Origin: Sphingobacterium sp. GVS05A
GTDB lineage: Bacteria; Bacteroidota; Bacteroidia; Sphingobacteriales; Sphingobacteriaceae
Assembly (NCBI RefSeq): GCF_019969845.1
Contig: NZ_JAHXYR010000012.1
Span: forward strand, 106,733 to 170,732
Reading direction: 5' to 3'
DNA length: 64,000 bases
Shown here: positions 26,289 to 34,665 of the stretch, one piece after another
How positions within the stretch are numbered: position 1 is the stretch's first letter
Layout: each line of letters opens with the position of its first letter
Made by a program: the position numbers and the translations under genes
Notes under the pieces: generated by a model
Told to the model about the DNA's origin: nothing
What the model saw: the letters and a program-made list of their open reading frames with translations, nothing else
The model's database searches: none

Positions 26289-28263
26289 ATCTTCTTTTTA
26301 CCTCACTATGGTGAACAATTGTTTCTTTTGGTTTTACCAATGCAGCTAATTGTCGTTTTGATTTAACAGTATCTGTTTTTGATTTGATCGAATCCGCTTT
26401 CTTGGCATCTTTACTTTTGGGATCTATTACCTTCTTTGGTGCAGGAAGAAAATTTGCTTTATAGATTCGATCCTGAATATATTTTGGTGCCGTAATGGTA
26501 TCCTTCAGGTATTTTTCAACCATCATACTGGCTATCGGGCCAGCCCAAGTTCCGCCATAGCCAGCATTTTCGACAAATACTGCAATGGCAATTTTCGGAT
26601 TTTCACGTGGTGCAAATGCAAAAAATACCGCGTGATTTTCTCCATGTGGATTTTGTGCCGTCCCTGTTTTTCCACACATTTCAATACCCGGGATACGATT
26701 CGACCAGGCTGTACCTTCAGGTGTGTTTACTGCGTCGCTCATCCCCTGGATGACTACTGGATAATATTTTTCATCTACCCCAGCACTGATCTTTTCTGTA
26801 AATTCCTTTTTAGCGATTTTTTGCGCGCCTATACCCTTGATGAGATGCGGTCTATAGTAAAAACCTTTATTGGCTACAATAGCCATGATATTGGCCATTT
26901 GTAACGGTGTTATACCCATCTCTCCCTGACCAATTGAGAGGGAGATATTGAAACTTGAACGCCATTTGTCATTGCCATATCGTTTTGTATAAAACTCAGA
27001 TGTGGGCAATAATCCCGGTTTTTCTCCTGGTAGATCTATTCCCAATTTGTGTCCGATTCCAAACTGCGTGACTGCATTTCGCCAGAGGTCGTAAGCTTTC
27101 GGGCCGGAAAGACCACGGCCATCGATCATCTTTGCATAAGTAAACCCATAGTATGTGTTACAGGAAACTGCGACAGAACGTTGTAAGGTCGTTGATCCAT
27201 GATAGTGGGTACAGCCCATCCAGCCACGTCCACCACCATAGCTATAACCGTGCGGACAGAAAAATACCGTATTGCGGTCGATTACTCCAGCTTGCTGTGC
27301 TGTCAGGGCTGAAACAACCTTAAAAACGGATCCCGGAGGATACGAGGCTTGAATAGGACGATTAAAAAGGGGCTTGGTTTCGTCATTCAATAATTTCATG
27401 TAATTATTGCCAACTTGACGACCTACCATCAGATTGGGGTTATAACTCGGGCTACTTACATAGGCCAAGATTTCCCCCGTTGCAGGTTCAATGGCAACAA
27501 TAGAGCCGAGCTTATTTTTCATTAAGCTTTCACCTAATATTTGAAGATCCTTATCTAAGGAAGAAACTAATCCTTCACCGGCAACGGCCAAGGTATCGTA
27601 TTTCCCCTCCATAAATATTCCCTTGGGACGATTCAGCGCATCCACCATCAAATTGTTGACTCCTCTTTTACCGCGAATCAGATCTTCGTAGGAGCGTTCA
27701 ACACCACTTCTTCCAATATAGTCACCACTTCGGTAAAACCCGTTGGATCGTTCAATATCTTTATCGTTTACCTCACTGACATAGCCCAAAAATTGAGCAG
27801 CAATACTATCGGGATAACTTCTGATGGTTCTCTTTTGAACATAAAATCCACGAAACTGATATTGATATTCTTGATATTGTGCCCAAGTCCGGACGGATAG
27901 TTGTTTTTCAAAAATTGATGCCCTGTATGGGGAATGGGCACGAGCCTTATCCATCCGTTTAATAAAGCCTTCTTTGTCAATATCAATTAATTTACAAAAT
28001 AAAGCAGTGTCAATCTCCTTGACCTCGCGAGGCGTAACCATCAGGTCGTACACAGGTTCATTTTGTACCAATACTTTTCCTTTGCGATCTAAAATAATAC
28101 CCCTTGCAGGGTAAACGATGACCTTTCGCATGACATTGCTATTGGCTGAATGTATATAGGAATCGTCGATGATCTGTAAATAAAATAGGCGGGCAACCAA
28201 AGTCAGCGCGATGGCAACAAAGATTCCGGAAACGACGTACTTGCGAGCAAAAAAACTATTCAT
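26281..28263 (-). CDS. mrdA: Penicillin-binding protein 2 (elongation transpeptidase)
   Basis: This 660-residue class B PBP has one N-terminal membrane anchor (about 11-30), a pedestal domain with the RxGxIxDRxG-like segment PARGIILDRKG, and a transpeptidase domain. Active-site motifs are SVFK (Ser312, Lys315), SCN (367-369) and KTG (532-534). The C-terminal 60 residues are lysine-rich (KSKDAKKADSIKSK) and probably disordered. It cross-links peptidoglycan during lateral growth, partnered by RodA encoded immediately downstream with an 8-bp overlap. Confidence 0.96.
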   Translation of the reverse strand: MNSFFARKYVVSGIFVAIALTLVARLFYLQIIDDSYIHSANSNVMRKVIVYPARGIILDRKGKVLVQNEPVYDLMVTPREVKEIDTALFCKLIDIDKEGFIKRMDKARAHSPYRASIFEKQLSVRTWAQYQEYQYQFRGFYVQKRTIRSYPDSIAAQFLGYVSEVNDKDIERSNGFYRSGDYIGRSGVERSYEDLIRGKRGVNNLMVDALNRPKGIFMEGKYDTLAVAGEGLVSSLDKDLQILGESLMKNKLGSIVAIEPATGEILAYVSSPSYNPNLMVGRQVGNNYMKLLNDETKPLFNRPIQASYPPGSVFKVVSALTAQQAGVIDRNTVFFCPHGYSYGGGRGWMGCTHYHGSTTLQRSVAVSCNTYYGFTYAKMIDGRGLSGPKAYDLWRNAVTQFGIGHKLGIDLPGEKPGLLPTSEFYTKRYGNDKWRSSFNISLSIGQGEMGITPLQMANIMAIVANKGFYYRPHLIKGIGAQKIAKKEFTEKISAGVDEKYYPVVIQGMSDAVNTPEGTAWSNRIPGIEMCGKTGTAQNPHGENHAVFFAFAPRENPKIAIAVFVENAGYGGTWAGPIASMMVEKYLKDTITAPKYIQDRIYKANFLPAPKKVIDPKSKDAKKADSIKSKTDTVKSKRQLAALVKPKETIVHHSEVKRRYE

Positions 28264-28290
28264 AGAAATAAATTTCTATTCACCGATCTA

Positions 28291-28809
28291 CTACAATCGA
28301 TCTTTCTTTTTGTAGAATAATATGCTAAATAACAGCATGATAATTACTGTAAAGATACAACTTAAAACAATACTGAGCAGTGTGTATTGAATATGTTGGA
28401 AAGAGAAAGATTCCAGTAGATACAGGAATGTATGATGAATCAATGTACCAAAAAAGATATAGGAGAAAAACCATCTCACATTCATCAACCCCAACATTGG
28501 TGTAAGAAATGAGTCCCGTTCCTCTACTTCAAGAGTGATCTTCATAAAGAAAATTCGGAATGCAGCCAAAGCCACACATGCGGCGGTGTTGACCCCCAAT
28601 GTATCGTAAAAGGAATCAACTGTCAAGCCTGTTAGAAAAGCAATCAGGTAAACCAGAAAATTGGGTGTTCCGGTCGGCAGCAAAAAGATAAATAAAATAT
28701 AAGGAAACGCTGCAACCAAGTTATAATAGCCAATATTTTGGAACAAAAATACCTGCATTCCAATCAAGACTATAAATCGAATAAAATTAAATATTAAAAT
28801 CCTAGCCAT
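28291..28809 (-). CDS. mreD: Rod shape-determining protein MreD
   Basis: This 172-residue protein has about five membrane segments and sits between mreC and mrdA. Sequence conservation in MreD is low; the identification rests on size, hydrophobicity, the LTVDSFYDTLGVNTAACVALAAFRI segment and gene order. It overlaps mreC by 8 bp and lies 27 bp before mrdA. It is thought to help link MreC and the cytoskeleton to the peptidoglycan synthases. Confidence 0.88.
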   Translation of the reverse strand: MARILIFNFIRFIVLIGMQVFLFQNIGYYNLVAAFPYILFIFLLPTGTPNFLVYLIAFLTGLTVDSFYDTLGVNTAACVALAAFRIFFMKITLEVEERDSFLTPMLGLMNVRWFFSYIFFGTLIHHTFLYLLESFSFQHIQYTLLSIVLSCIFTVIIMLLFSILFYKKKDRL

Positions 28810-29644
28810 TGTCTTTAGTCGATTCCTCCAATGTTTTTAATTCATTATTTAATAAATCCTTTACTACATATACATGTTGTAAATTAGAGAAATTGGTGCT
28901 TAAAAGAATGCGAAGATCCAGGAATGCATCTCCAGACGAAATACCGGTTTGAATAACTGTTCCCACAAAAATACCTTTTGGAAAATGCCCCGAATACCCT
29001 GAAGTATAGACTTTGTCGCCTTTGTTTACTTTGATATGATTTGGAATCTCCTTAACCGTCGCTGCGCGATAATCGATATTGTTACCCCATACTAAGGAAC
29101 CAAAGATCTCACTACGGCCCAAGGTAACCGATATACGGGTATCAGGGTGTAATAATGATTGTACAGTGGAAAAATTAGGCGAAACATTTAACACAATACC
29201 AACGACTCCGTTTGGAGCAATGACACCCATCCCTTTTTCAATACCATCTTTACTACCTCTATCCAACGTGATTGTATTCGCTTTTTGATGGATACTGTTG
29301 TTGATTACATTTGCAATAATAAATTGGTAACGCCCAAATTCACTGCTATCCATGACCGGTACTGGTCCGATTTTAATACTATCCGTTGATTTATAGGCTT
29401 GAAGGTCTTTCCGTAACTGGGCGTTTTCTTTAGCTAAAGCATCATTTGTCTCACCTAGATGTAAGTAGCTTTTCCACGAGTTTACCTTTGCATAAAGGTT
29501 GCCAATTACACTGTTGGACGAATTTAACACCGAGTTGCGTTGAAACGAATTGTTGGTAATAATCAAAAATAATGAGAATCCAAAAAATAGGATAAACCAA
29601 AAGAATGCATTATATCGTCTCAGGAATAACCAAAGGTTTCTCAT
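28802..29644 (-). CDS. mreC: Rod shape-determining protein MreC
   Basis: The 280-residue protein has one membrane segment near the N-terminus (WFILFFGFSLFLIITN), a short coiled coil (ALAKENAQLRKDLQAY, about 64-79) and a double beta-barrel periplasmic domain. The conserved MreC features are the KDGIEKGMGVIAPNGVVGIV and KGDKVYTSGYSGHFPKGI stretches. It scaffolds PBP2 in the periplasm. It lies 92 bp after mreB. Confidence 0.94.
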   Translation of the reverse strand: MRNLWLFLRRYNAFFWFILFFGFSLFLIITNNSFQRNSVLNSSNSVIGNLYAKVNSWKSYLHLGETNDALAKENAQLRKDLQAYKSTDSIKIGPVPVMDSSEFGRYQFIIANVINNSIHQKANTITLDRGSKDGIEKGMGVIAPNGVVGIVLNVSPNFSTVQSLLHPDTRISVTLGRSEIFGSLVWGNNIDYRAATVKEIPNHIKVNKGDKVYTSGYSGHFPKGIFVGTVIQTGISSGDAFLDLRILLSTNFSNLQHVYVVKDLLNNELKTLEESTKDNG

Positions 29645-29736
29645 TTTTTATCGTGGGTATTTAATAAGCAAGCGATATAATAATTTTGCATATTATATCG
29701 CTCTTTAATAAAATCTTGTTAATTATCGAACGCTAA

Positions 29737-30759
29737 TTATTGCATCAAGAATTTGAATCGACCAATATTTTTAAGCGCAATACCGGTACCTCTCACAACA
29801 GCACGAAGAGGATCTTCGGCAATGTGTACAGGAAGTTTTGTTTTCGCTTGAATACGACGGTCTAAACCGCGTAATAATGCACCACCACCAGTCAGATAGA
29901 TACCAGTTTGATAGATATCGGCAGACAACTCGGGTGGAGTAATTTCAAGCGCTTTTAAAATGGCCTCTTCGATTTTTGAAATTGATTTATCTAAACAATG
30001 GGCAATTTCTGTGTAAGAAACGGTAATCTGTTTAGGGACACCAGTCATGAGGTCACGACCTTGAACTGCAAAATCTGCAGGCGGTTCCTGTAATTCAGGA
30101 AGTGCCGCACCAACTTCAATTTTAATCTTTTCCGCAGTACGCTCACCGATCATGATATTATGTTGTCTACGGATGTATTGAACAATATCTGAATCAAAGT
30201 TGTCACCCGCTACACGGATAGACTGATCACATACGATACCAGATAATGCGATGACGGCAATTTCTGTTGTACCACCACCAATATCTATAATCATGTTACC
30301 CATTGGTTCTTCTACATCGATACCGATACCTACGGCAGCTGCCATCGGCTCGTGGATCAGATAAACTTCTTTGGCACCTGCAATTTCTGCAGAATCGCGT
30401 ACAGCTCTCTTCTCTACTTCGGTGATACCTGATGGAATACAGACTACCATTCGCAAGGATGGAAAAAACCAACTCTTACCATTGTTGACCAATTTCACCA
30501 TCCCTCTGATCAGATGTTCAGCGGCTGTAAAATCAGCAATTACTCCATCACGTAAAGGTCGTACCGTTTTTATATTGTCGTGTGTTTTACCTTCCATTTG
30601 CATGGCCTGTCGACCGATGGCAATCACTTTGTTTGTGGTGCGGTCAAATGCAACAATAGAAGGCTCATCCACTACTACTTTGTCATTATGAATTATCAGG
30701 GTGTTCGCAGTACCCAAGTCAATCGCAACTTCTTGCGTAAACCAATTAAATAAGCCCAT
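29737..30759 (-). CDS. mreB: Rod shape-determining protein MreB
   Basis: The 340-residue bacterial actin has the N-terminal IDLGTANTLI phosphate-1 loop (about 13-22) and the phosphate-2 loop IDIGGGTTEIAVIAL. The adenosine motif YLTGGGALLRGLDRRI lies near the C-terminus. It forms membrane-associated filaments that orient the elongasome. First gene of mreB-mreC-mreD-mrdA-rodA. On the minus strand a TAGGTTTG box (30800-30793) 33 nt upstream of the ATG is a plausible -7 element; no good -33 box is seen. Confidence 0.97.
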   Translation of the reverse strand: MGLFNWFTQEVAIDLGTANTLIIHNDKVVVDEPSIVAFDRTTNKVIAIGRQAMQMEGKTHDNIKTVRPLRDGVIADFTAAEHLIRGMVKLVNNGKSWFFPSLRMVVCIPSGITEVEKRAVRDSAEIAGAKEVYLIHEPMAAAVGIGIDVEEPMGNMIIDIGGGTTEIAVIALSGIVCDQSIRVAGDNFDSDIVQYIRRQHNIMIGERTAEKIKIEVGAALPELQEPPADFAVQGRDLMTGVPKQITVSYTEIAHCLDKSISKIEEAILKALEITPPELSADIYQTGIYLTGGGALLRGLDRRIQAKTKLPVHIAEDPLRAVVRGTGIALKNIGRFKFLMQ

Positions 30760-31110
30760 TTGCTAATCCTTAAGCTATATTAAAATAATATGCAAACCTA
30801 CACAAAAAAAATTAATCTTTTTGAGGTTCTACATCAAAAAAAACTATATTCTGCAAGTAAATTCTATCTGGAAAAAACTGTCTTTAAATTTAACGAATAT
30901 AATCTACAATTGTTACGTCTAACAATAACTTATTTTTTATTGGAAGCAATAGTAAGCAGGAATTAAAATGTGTTTTTGAATTCTTTGCTATGCGTATGAT
31001 CACTGAAATTCTCAGGATAGTAGCTTTGACAACTATATTGGGAGTGCCTGCCAAATTTTAATATCAGATATTTTTTTTGTCAGCTTTCGATCGTTTTTAG
31101 TTGCCGTGGA

Positions 31111-31159
31111 AAAAAAAAGAATGCTATTATTTTCATTAAATAATAGCATTCTTTTTTTT
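31111..31159. terminator. Terminator of the NADH dehydrogenase gene
   Basis: A perfect 22-bp stem (31111-31132 with 31138-31159) has a 5-nt loop; its arms carry A8 and T8 ends, so it can terminate in either direction. It lies 51 bp behind the minus-strand dehydrogenase stop. The rest of the 30760-31210 gap has no gene; it holds a 7-4-7 inverted repeat at 30909-30926. Confidence 0.8.
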
Positions 31160-31210
31160 GCAGAAAAAACAGTGTTACCCTGTCTTTTACAATTCTTTAC
31201 TTATCGACTT

Positions 31211-32518
31211 TTATTGTATCGTTTTCGCTTGTTCTTCTGGCGTAGGTTCATCATACTTATGGAAGATTAAGCGGACACCACTGTTTTTCGTGAAAAACTT
31301 CACGGTCCAGTTTACAAATGTGATCAACTTATTTCTAAAACCATAAATGGACATTAAGTGGACAAACATCCATGTCATCCATCCGAAGAAACCACTGAAG
31401 TGAATTTTGCCCATATCAACAACAGCTTTGTTACGCCCTACTGTAGCCATTGAACCCTTGTCAAAATAGCTGAATTTTTCGGTAGGTTGATTAGACATCG
31501 TCTGAAGGATGTGTTTAGCTACATATCCACCCTGTTGTTGTGCTACGGGAGCTACACCCGGTAAACCACGAGGTAGCTCGTCTGTAATAAATGCAGACAC
31601 GTCACCAATGGCATAAACACCCGGCATGTCAATGACACGACATTGATCGTCTGTCTGTATACGGTTACCACGTTGGATAACTTCTTTTTTGAATCCATCC
31701 GGATATTGACCCGCAACACCCGCACCCCAGATGACTGTTTTTGTTTCGATGCTTCTGCCATCTGCGAAGGTAATGGAGTTACCATCGTATCCGGTTACCT
31801 GTACATTCAATAGTACTTCAACACCTAAATCCTTTAAATATTTCTCGGAATTTTTTGATGCTTTCTCCGATAGATTAGCCAACACTTTTGGTAGGCCTTC
31901 CACCAGGTAAACAGACATCTCTGATTTCTTTAATTCAGGATAGTCTTTTTCCAGTACATTATTCTTGATTTCTGCAATAGCTCCAGAAAGCTCTACCCCA
32001 GTAGGGCCACCACCAACGATCACAAAGTTCAAATTGGGCTTACGATCTTCAGGATTAGGGATCATTACTGCTTCTTCAAGATTTTGAAGAACATAACTAC
32101 GTATATTAAGTGCCTCCTGGATGTTTTTCATTGGCAAGGCATATTTTGTAATCTGCTGATTGCCGAAAAAATTTGTCGTTGCACCGGTGGCAACAACCAA
32201 ATAATCGTAGTCAAAATCTCCAATATCGGTTTTAACAATTTTAGCCTCGTTATCGATGCTTTTTACGTCGGCAAGTCTAAAATGGAAGTTCTCCTGATTT
32301 TTGAACATTTTACGGACAGGGAAGGAAATTGAGTCCGCCGAAAGTGTACCAGTAGCAACTTGGTACATTAATGGTTGAAAGGTATGAAAGTTGTTTCTAT
32401 CTAATAAGAGAACTTCAACTTCCTTATTTTTAAGCTTTTTAGCAACTTCAATTCCTCCAAATCCAGCACCAATAATGATTACTCTTGGGAATTTTCTATT
32501 TGAACTATTGCTTGGCAT
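31211..32518 (-). CDS. Type II NADH:quinone oxidoreductase-like flavoprotein
   Basis: From MPSNSSNRKFPRVIIIGAGFGG (start 32518; an ATG 11 codons upstream gives an unlikely N-terminus) the protein is 435 residues. Two dinucleotide-binding folds are visible: IIIGAGFGGIEVAKKL for FAD and FVIVGGGPTGVELSGAIAE for NADH. An FAD-binding YAIGDVSAF motif and a C-terminal amphipathic, hydrophobic stretch for membrane docking (FSGFFGWMTWMFVHLMSIYGF) follow. It should pass electrons from NADH to menaquinone without proton pumping. Confidence 0.9.
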   Translation of the reverse strand: MPSNSSNRKFPRVIIIGAGFGGIEVAKKLKNKEVEVLLLDRNNFHTFQPLMYQVATGTLSADSISFPVRKMFKNQENFHFRLADVKSIDNEAKIVKTDIGDFDYDYLVVATGATTNFFGNQQITKYALPMKNIQEALNIRSYVLQNLEEAVMIPNPEDRKPNLNFVIVGGGPTGVELSGAIAEIKNNVLEKDYPELKKSEMSVYLVEGLPKVLANLSEKASKNSEKYLKDLGVEVLLNVQVTGYDGNSITFADGRSIETKTVIWGAGVAGQYPDGFKKEVIQRGNRIQTDDQCRVIDMPGVYAIGDVSAFITDELPRGLPGVAPVAQQQGGYVAKHILQTMSNQPTEKFSYFDKGSMATVGRNKAVVDMGKIHFSGFFGWMTWMFVHLMSIYGFRNKLITFVNWTVKFFTKNSGVRLIFHKYDEPTPEEQAKTIQ

Positions 32519-32733
32519 ATTTTTAATAGTTTGTTGTAAAAATTCGTACAATCGAATTAAGCTGCAAATATCTTAAATTTTGAACCAAAAAACTAAAAAA
32601 TATTTATTTATTATGGCAATACGTTGTGAAATTTATCGTTACAAGGTCAATTCTTTTAATAAAATATTTTGTAGTGTTTTGGTTTTAAGTATTTTATGCT
32701 TCAGAAAGCTGCTAAAAAAAAACTTGCATAGAT

Positions 32734-32772
32734 AACAGAGCAATTGTGTATTTTGTACACAATGACTCTGTT
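32734..32772 (-). terminator. Terminator behind the ferredoxin gene
   Basis: Two stacked helices (32734-32740/32766-32772 and 32743-32750/32756-32763) have a TTTTG loop. The outer arm touches the ferredoxin stop codon, and a run of nine T follows about 12 nt later on the minus strand. Confidence 0.6.
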
Positions 32773-33103
32773 ACTGCAAAGAACCTTTCAGCTTGATTTT
32801 CATACCATTGTTATTATTATGAAGGTGAAGTTGACAGGCGAGTCGACTTTGTCTATCTGCGTCAGGCAAGGTGTCTAGCATATCGAGCTCCTGATCGCTA
32901 GCTTCTGGAAGATTATCCAGTCCTTCAAGGACTTCAACATGGCATGTAGCGCATAGTGCCATACCTCCGCATGTAGCCAATATATCGTATGCTGAGGCTT
33001 TTAAAATTTCCATCAGCGAAAGATTGATATCCGTAGGTATCTCGATTGTATTTTCCGAACCATCGCGATCGACGACAGTTACTTGTATCAAATTGTCTTC
33101 CAT
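32771..33103 (-). CDS. 2Fe-2S ferredoxin (adrenodoxin type)
   Basis: The 110-residue protein has cysteines 45, 51, 54 and 90 in the C-x5-C-x2-C-x35-C pattern of adrenodoxin-type ferredoxins. Sequence around them reads ATCGGMALCATCHVEV and SRLACQL. A histidine/asparagine stretch (HLHNNNNG) lies near the C-terminus. It starts 2 bp after the ferredoxin reductase stop, so the two are almost certainly a redox pair made from one transcript. The final electron acceptor is not encoded nearby. Confidence 0.93.
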   Translation of the reverse strand: MEDNLIQVTVVDRDGSENTIEIPTDINLSLMEILKASAYDILATCGGMALCATCHVEVLEGLDNLPEASDQELDMLDTLPDADRQSRLACQLHLHNNNNGMKIKLKGSLQ

Positions 33104-33105
33104 GG

Positions 33106-34110
33106 TTAAAAAGTATTGATACCGTTCACGGTTGTATATTTAAATGTTAACTTTTGATCCGGGTAAACAAATTTGAATGCACTTTGACACATCAGAGCAG
33201 CTTCATGATAGCCACAGAGGATCAGCTTTAGTTTGCCGGGATAGGTATTAATATCGCCAATGGCATAAATACGTTCGACATTGGTCGAATAATCGAAGGT
33301 ATTGACTTCAATTGCATTTTTATCAATATTTAATCCCCAGCCAGCGATTGGACCCAGCTTAGGGGTCAAGCCATATAAGGGAATAAAATAATCCGCTTCG
33401 ACCGCAATCGTTTCTTTATCTTTATTTATCGTTTCAACTGATGTAAGCGTACCATTTCCGTGTATATTACTCAGATTATGGGACAAAAGTAAATTGATTT
33501 TGCCCTGCTGGGCCAATTTAAAGACTTTTTCCGCCGAATCGGGGGCACCCCGAAAAGAATCACTGCGATGAATGAGTGTGACCTGCTGGGCAATATCAGC
33601 TAAATGGTAAGTCCAATCCAGCGCGGAGTCCCCCCCGCCAGCAATCACAATCCGTTTGTCCGCATATTTGGCAGGATCTTTTACCATATAATCCACCCCT
33701 TTACCTTCAAAGAGATGCAGATTTTGAATCTCAGGTTTTCGGGGTTCGAAGCAGCCGAGTCCACCGGCAATAACGATAACCTGTGCATGAACTTTTGTTT
33801 CATCACTTGTTGCGATGATAAAAGAACCATCATCCTGTTTTTCGATCTGTTCTACACGTTCCCCAAGTGTAAAAGTGGGCGCAAAAGGTTTTATCTGCTC
33901 AAGTTGATTATCGATAAGCTCCTGAGCTGTGATGCTTGGGTAGCCCGGTATATCATAGATTGGTTTGTGCGGATATATTTCGGATAATTGTCCGCCAACT
34001 TGAGGTAAAACATCAATCAAATGGCATCTCATTTTTAGAAGTCCAGCTTCAAAAACAGCAAACAATCCTACTGGTCCAGCACCGATGATACAAATATCAG
34101 TATTTATCAT
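33106..34110 (-). CDS. Ferredoxin-NADP reductase, thioredoxin reductase-like type
   Basis: The 334-residue flavoprotein has an N-terminal FAD motif CIIGAGPVGLFAVFEAG, the VGGQLSEIYPHKPIYDIPGYP segment and an NADPH motif VIAGGGDSALDWTYHLA. It lacks the CxxC redox pair of thioredoxin reductases. That combination defines the TrxR-like ferredoxin-NADP reductases, which exchange electrons between NADPH and a small iron-sulfur protein. The ferredoxin gene follows after 2 bp and a MarR regulator gene precedes it by 5 bp. Confidence 0.93.
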   Translation of the reverse strand: MINTDICIIGAGPVGLFAVFEAGLLKMRCHLIDVLPQVGGQLSEIYPHKPIYDIPGYPSITAQELIDNQLEQIKPFAPTFTLGERVEQIEKQDDGSFIIATSDETKVHAQVIVIAGGLGCFEPRKPEIQNLHLFEGKGVDYMVKDPAKYADKRIVIAGGGDSALDWTYHLADIAQQVTLIHRSDSFRGAPDSAEKVFKLAQQGKINLLLSHNLSNIHGNGTLTSVETINKDKETIAVEADYFIPLYGLTPKLGPIAGWGLNIDKNAIEVNTFDYSTNVERIYAIGDINTYPGKLKLILCGYHEAALMCQSAFKFVYPDQKLTFKYTTVNGINTF

Positions 34111-34115
34111 AGCTA

Positions 34116-34550
34116 TTATACATTTAAATTGTTGTAAATTGTATTTAATATTCTTGTAAAATCCTCGAAATCTTTTTCCGTTAATTTCTCCCAGGCTTTC
34201 ATACGGATCTCTGCAACGATAGGTGATAGGGATGCCACCTTAAGTTTCCCTTCTTCCGTCAAATGTAGATAAAGACTCCGTCGGTCTGTCTCGTCGATAA
34301 CGCGCTCGGCCAAACCTTTCTTCAATAAAATATCCACGATACGGGTCAATGTAGGTTGGTCCTTGCCACATCGTTTGGCTAATTCTTTCTGCGATAGCTG
34401 GTCAGTTTCATATAGTGCTTTTAAGACAGCCCATTGATCCACTGTAATGTCAAATCCCTTTTCCGTAAAGGACGATTGCGCAAATTGTTTCACCTTCTTG
34501 GCCGTTTGATCCAAGATGAAAGAATAACGGTCGAATTTTTCGTTTAGCAT
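34116..34550 (-). CDS. MarR family transcriptional regulator
   Basis: The 144-residue protein has a winged helix-turn-helix (about 52-100: LSQKELAKRCGKDQPTLTRIVDILLKKGLAERVIDETDRRSLYL) with the conserved DxR-R wing. It heads an operon with the reductase and ferredoxin. Two copies of a 14-bp repeat cover its promoter, suggesting autoregulation. The inducer is unknown. MarR proteins often sense oxidants or phenolics, which would suit the redox genes, but that is inference. Confidence 0.93.
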   Translation of the reverse strand: MLNEKFDRYSFILDQTAKKVKQFAQSSFTEKGFDITVDQWAVLKALYETDQLSQKELAKRCGKDQPTLTRIVDILLKKGLAERVIDETDRRSLYLHLTEEGKLKVASLSPIVAEIRMKAWEKLTEKDFEDFTRILNTIYNNLNV

Positions 34551-34556
34551 ACAAAT

Positions 34557-34598
34557 ATTTAGTACAACAAATATATCTAAAATTATTTAGTACAACAA
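34557..34598 (-). promoter_or_regulatory. Promoter overlapped by two direct repeats (candidate MarR operator)
   Basis: On the minus strand TTG (34595-34593), 17 nt, TATATTTG (34575-34568) form a consensus promoter ending just upstream of the MarR ATG at 34550. The 14-bp word ATTTAGTACAACAA (plus strand) occurs at 34557-34570 and 34585-34598, exactly 28 nt apart. One copy covers the -33 box and the other the -7 box and start point. Confidence 0.6.
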
Positions 34599-34619
34599 GT
34601 AATTTGAATGCAATAAAAA

Positions 34620-34644
34620 AGGGCGTTCAAATTTTGAACGCCCT
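34620..34644 (-). terminator. Terminator of secDF
   Basis: An 11-bp stem of GGGCGTTCAA and its complement (34620-34630/34634-34644) is followed on the minus strand by six T. It lies 22 bp behind the secDF stop. Confidence 0.8.
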
Positions 34645-34665
34645 CTTATGATATTTTAAATCTTA

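Noticed and set aside
31021..31028. TAGCTTTG as a plus-strand promoter in the mreB/NADH dehydrogenase gap
   Set aside because: No TTG/TTTG box at a suitable distance and no plus-strand gene downstream.
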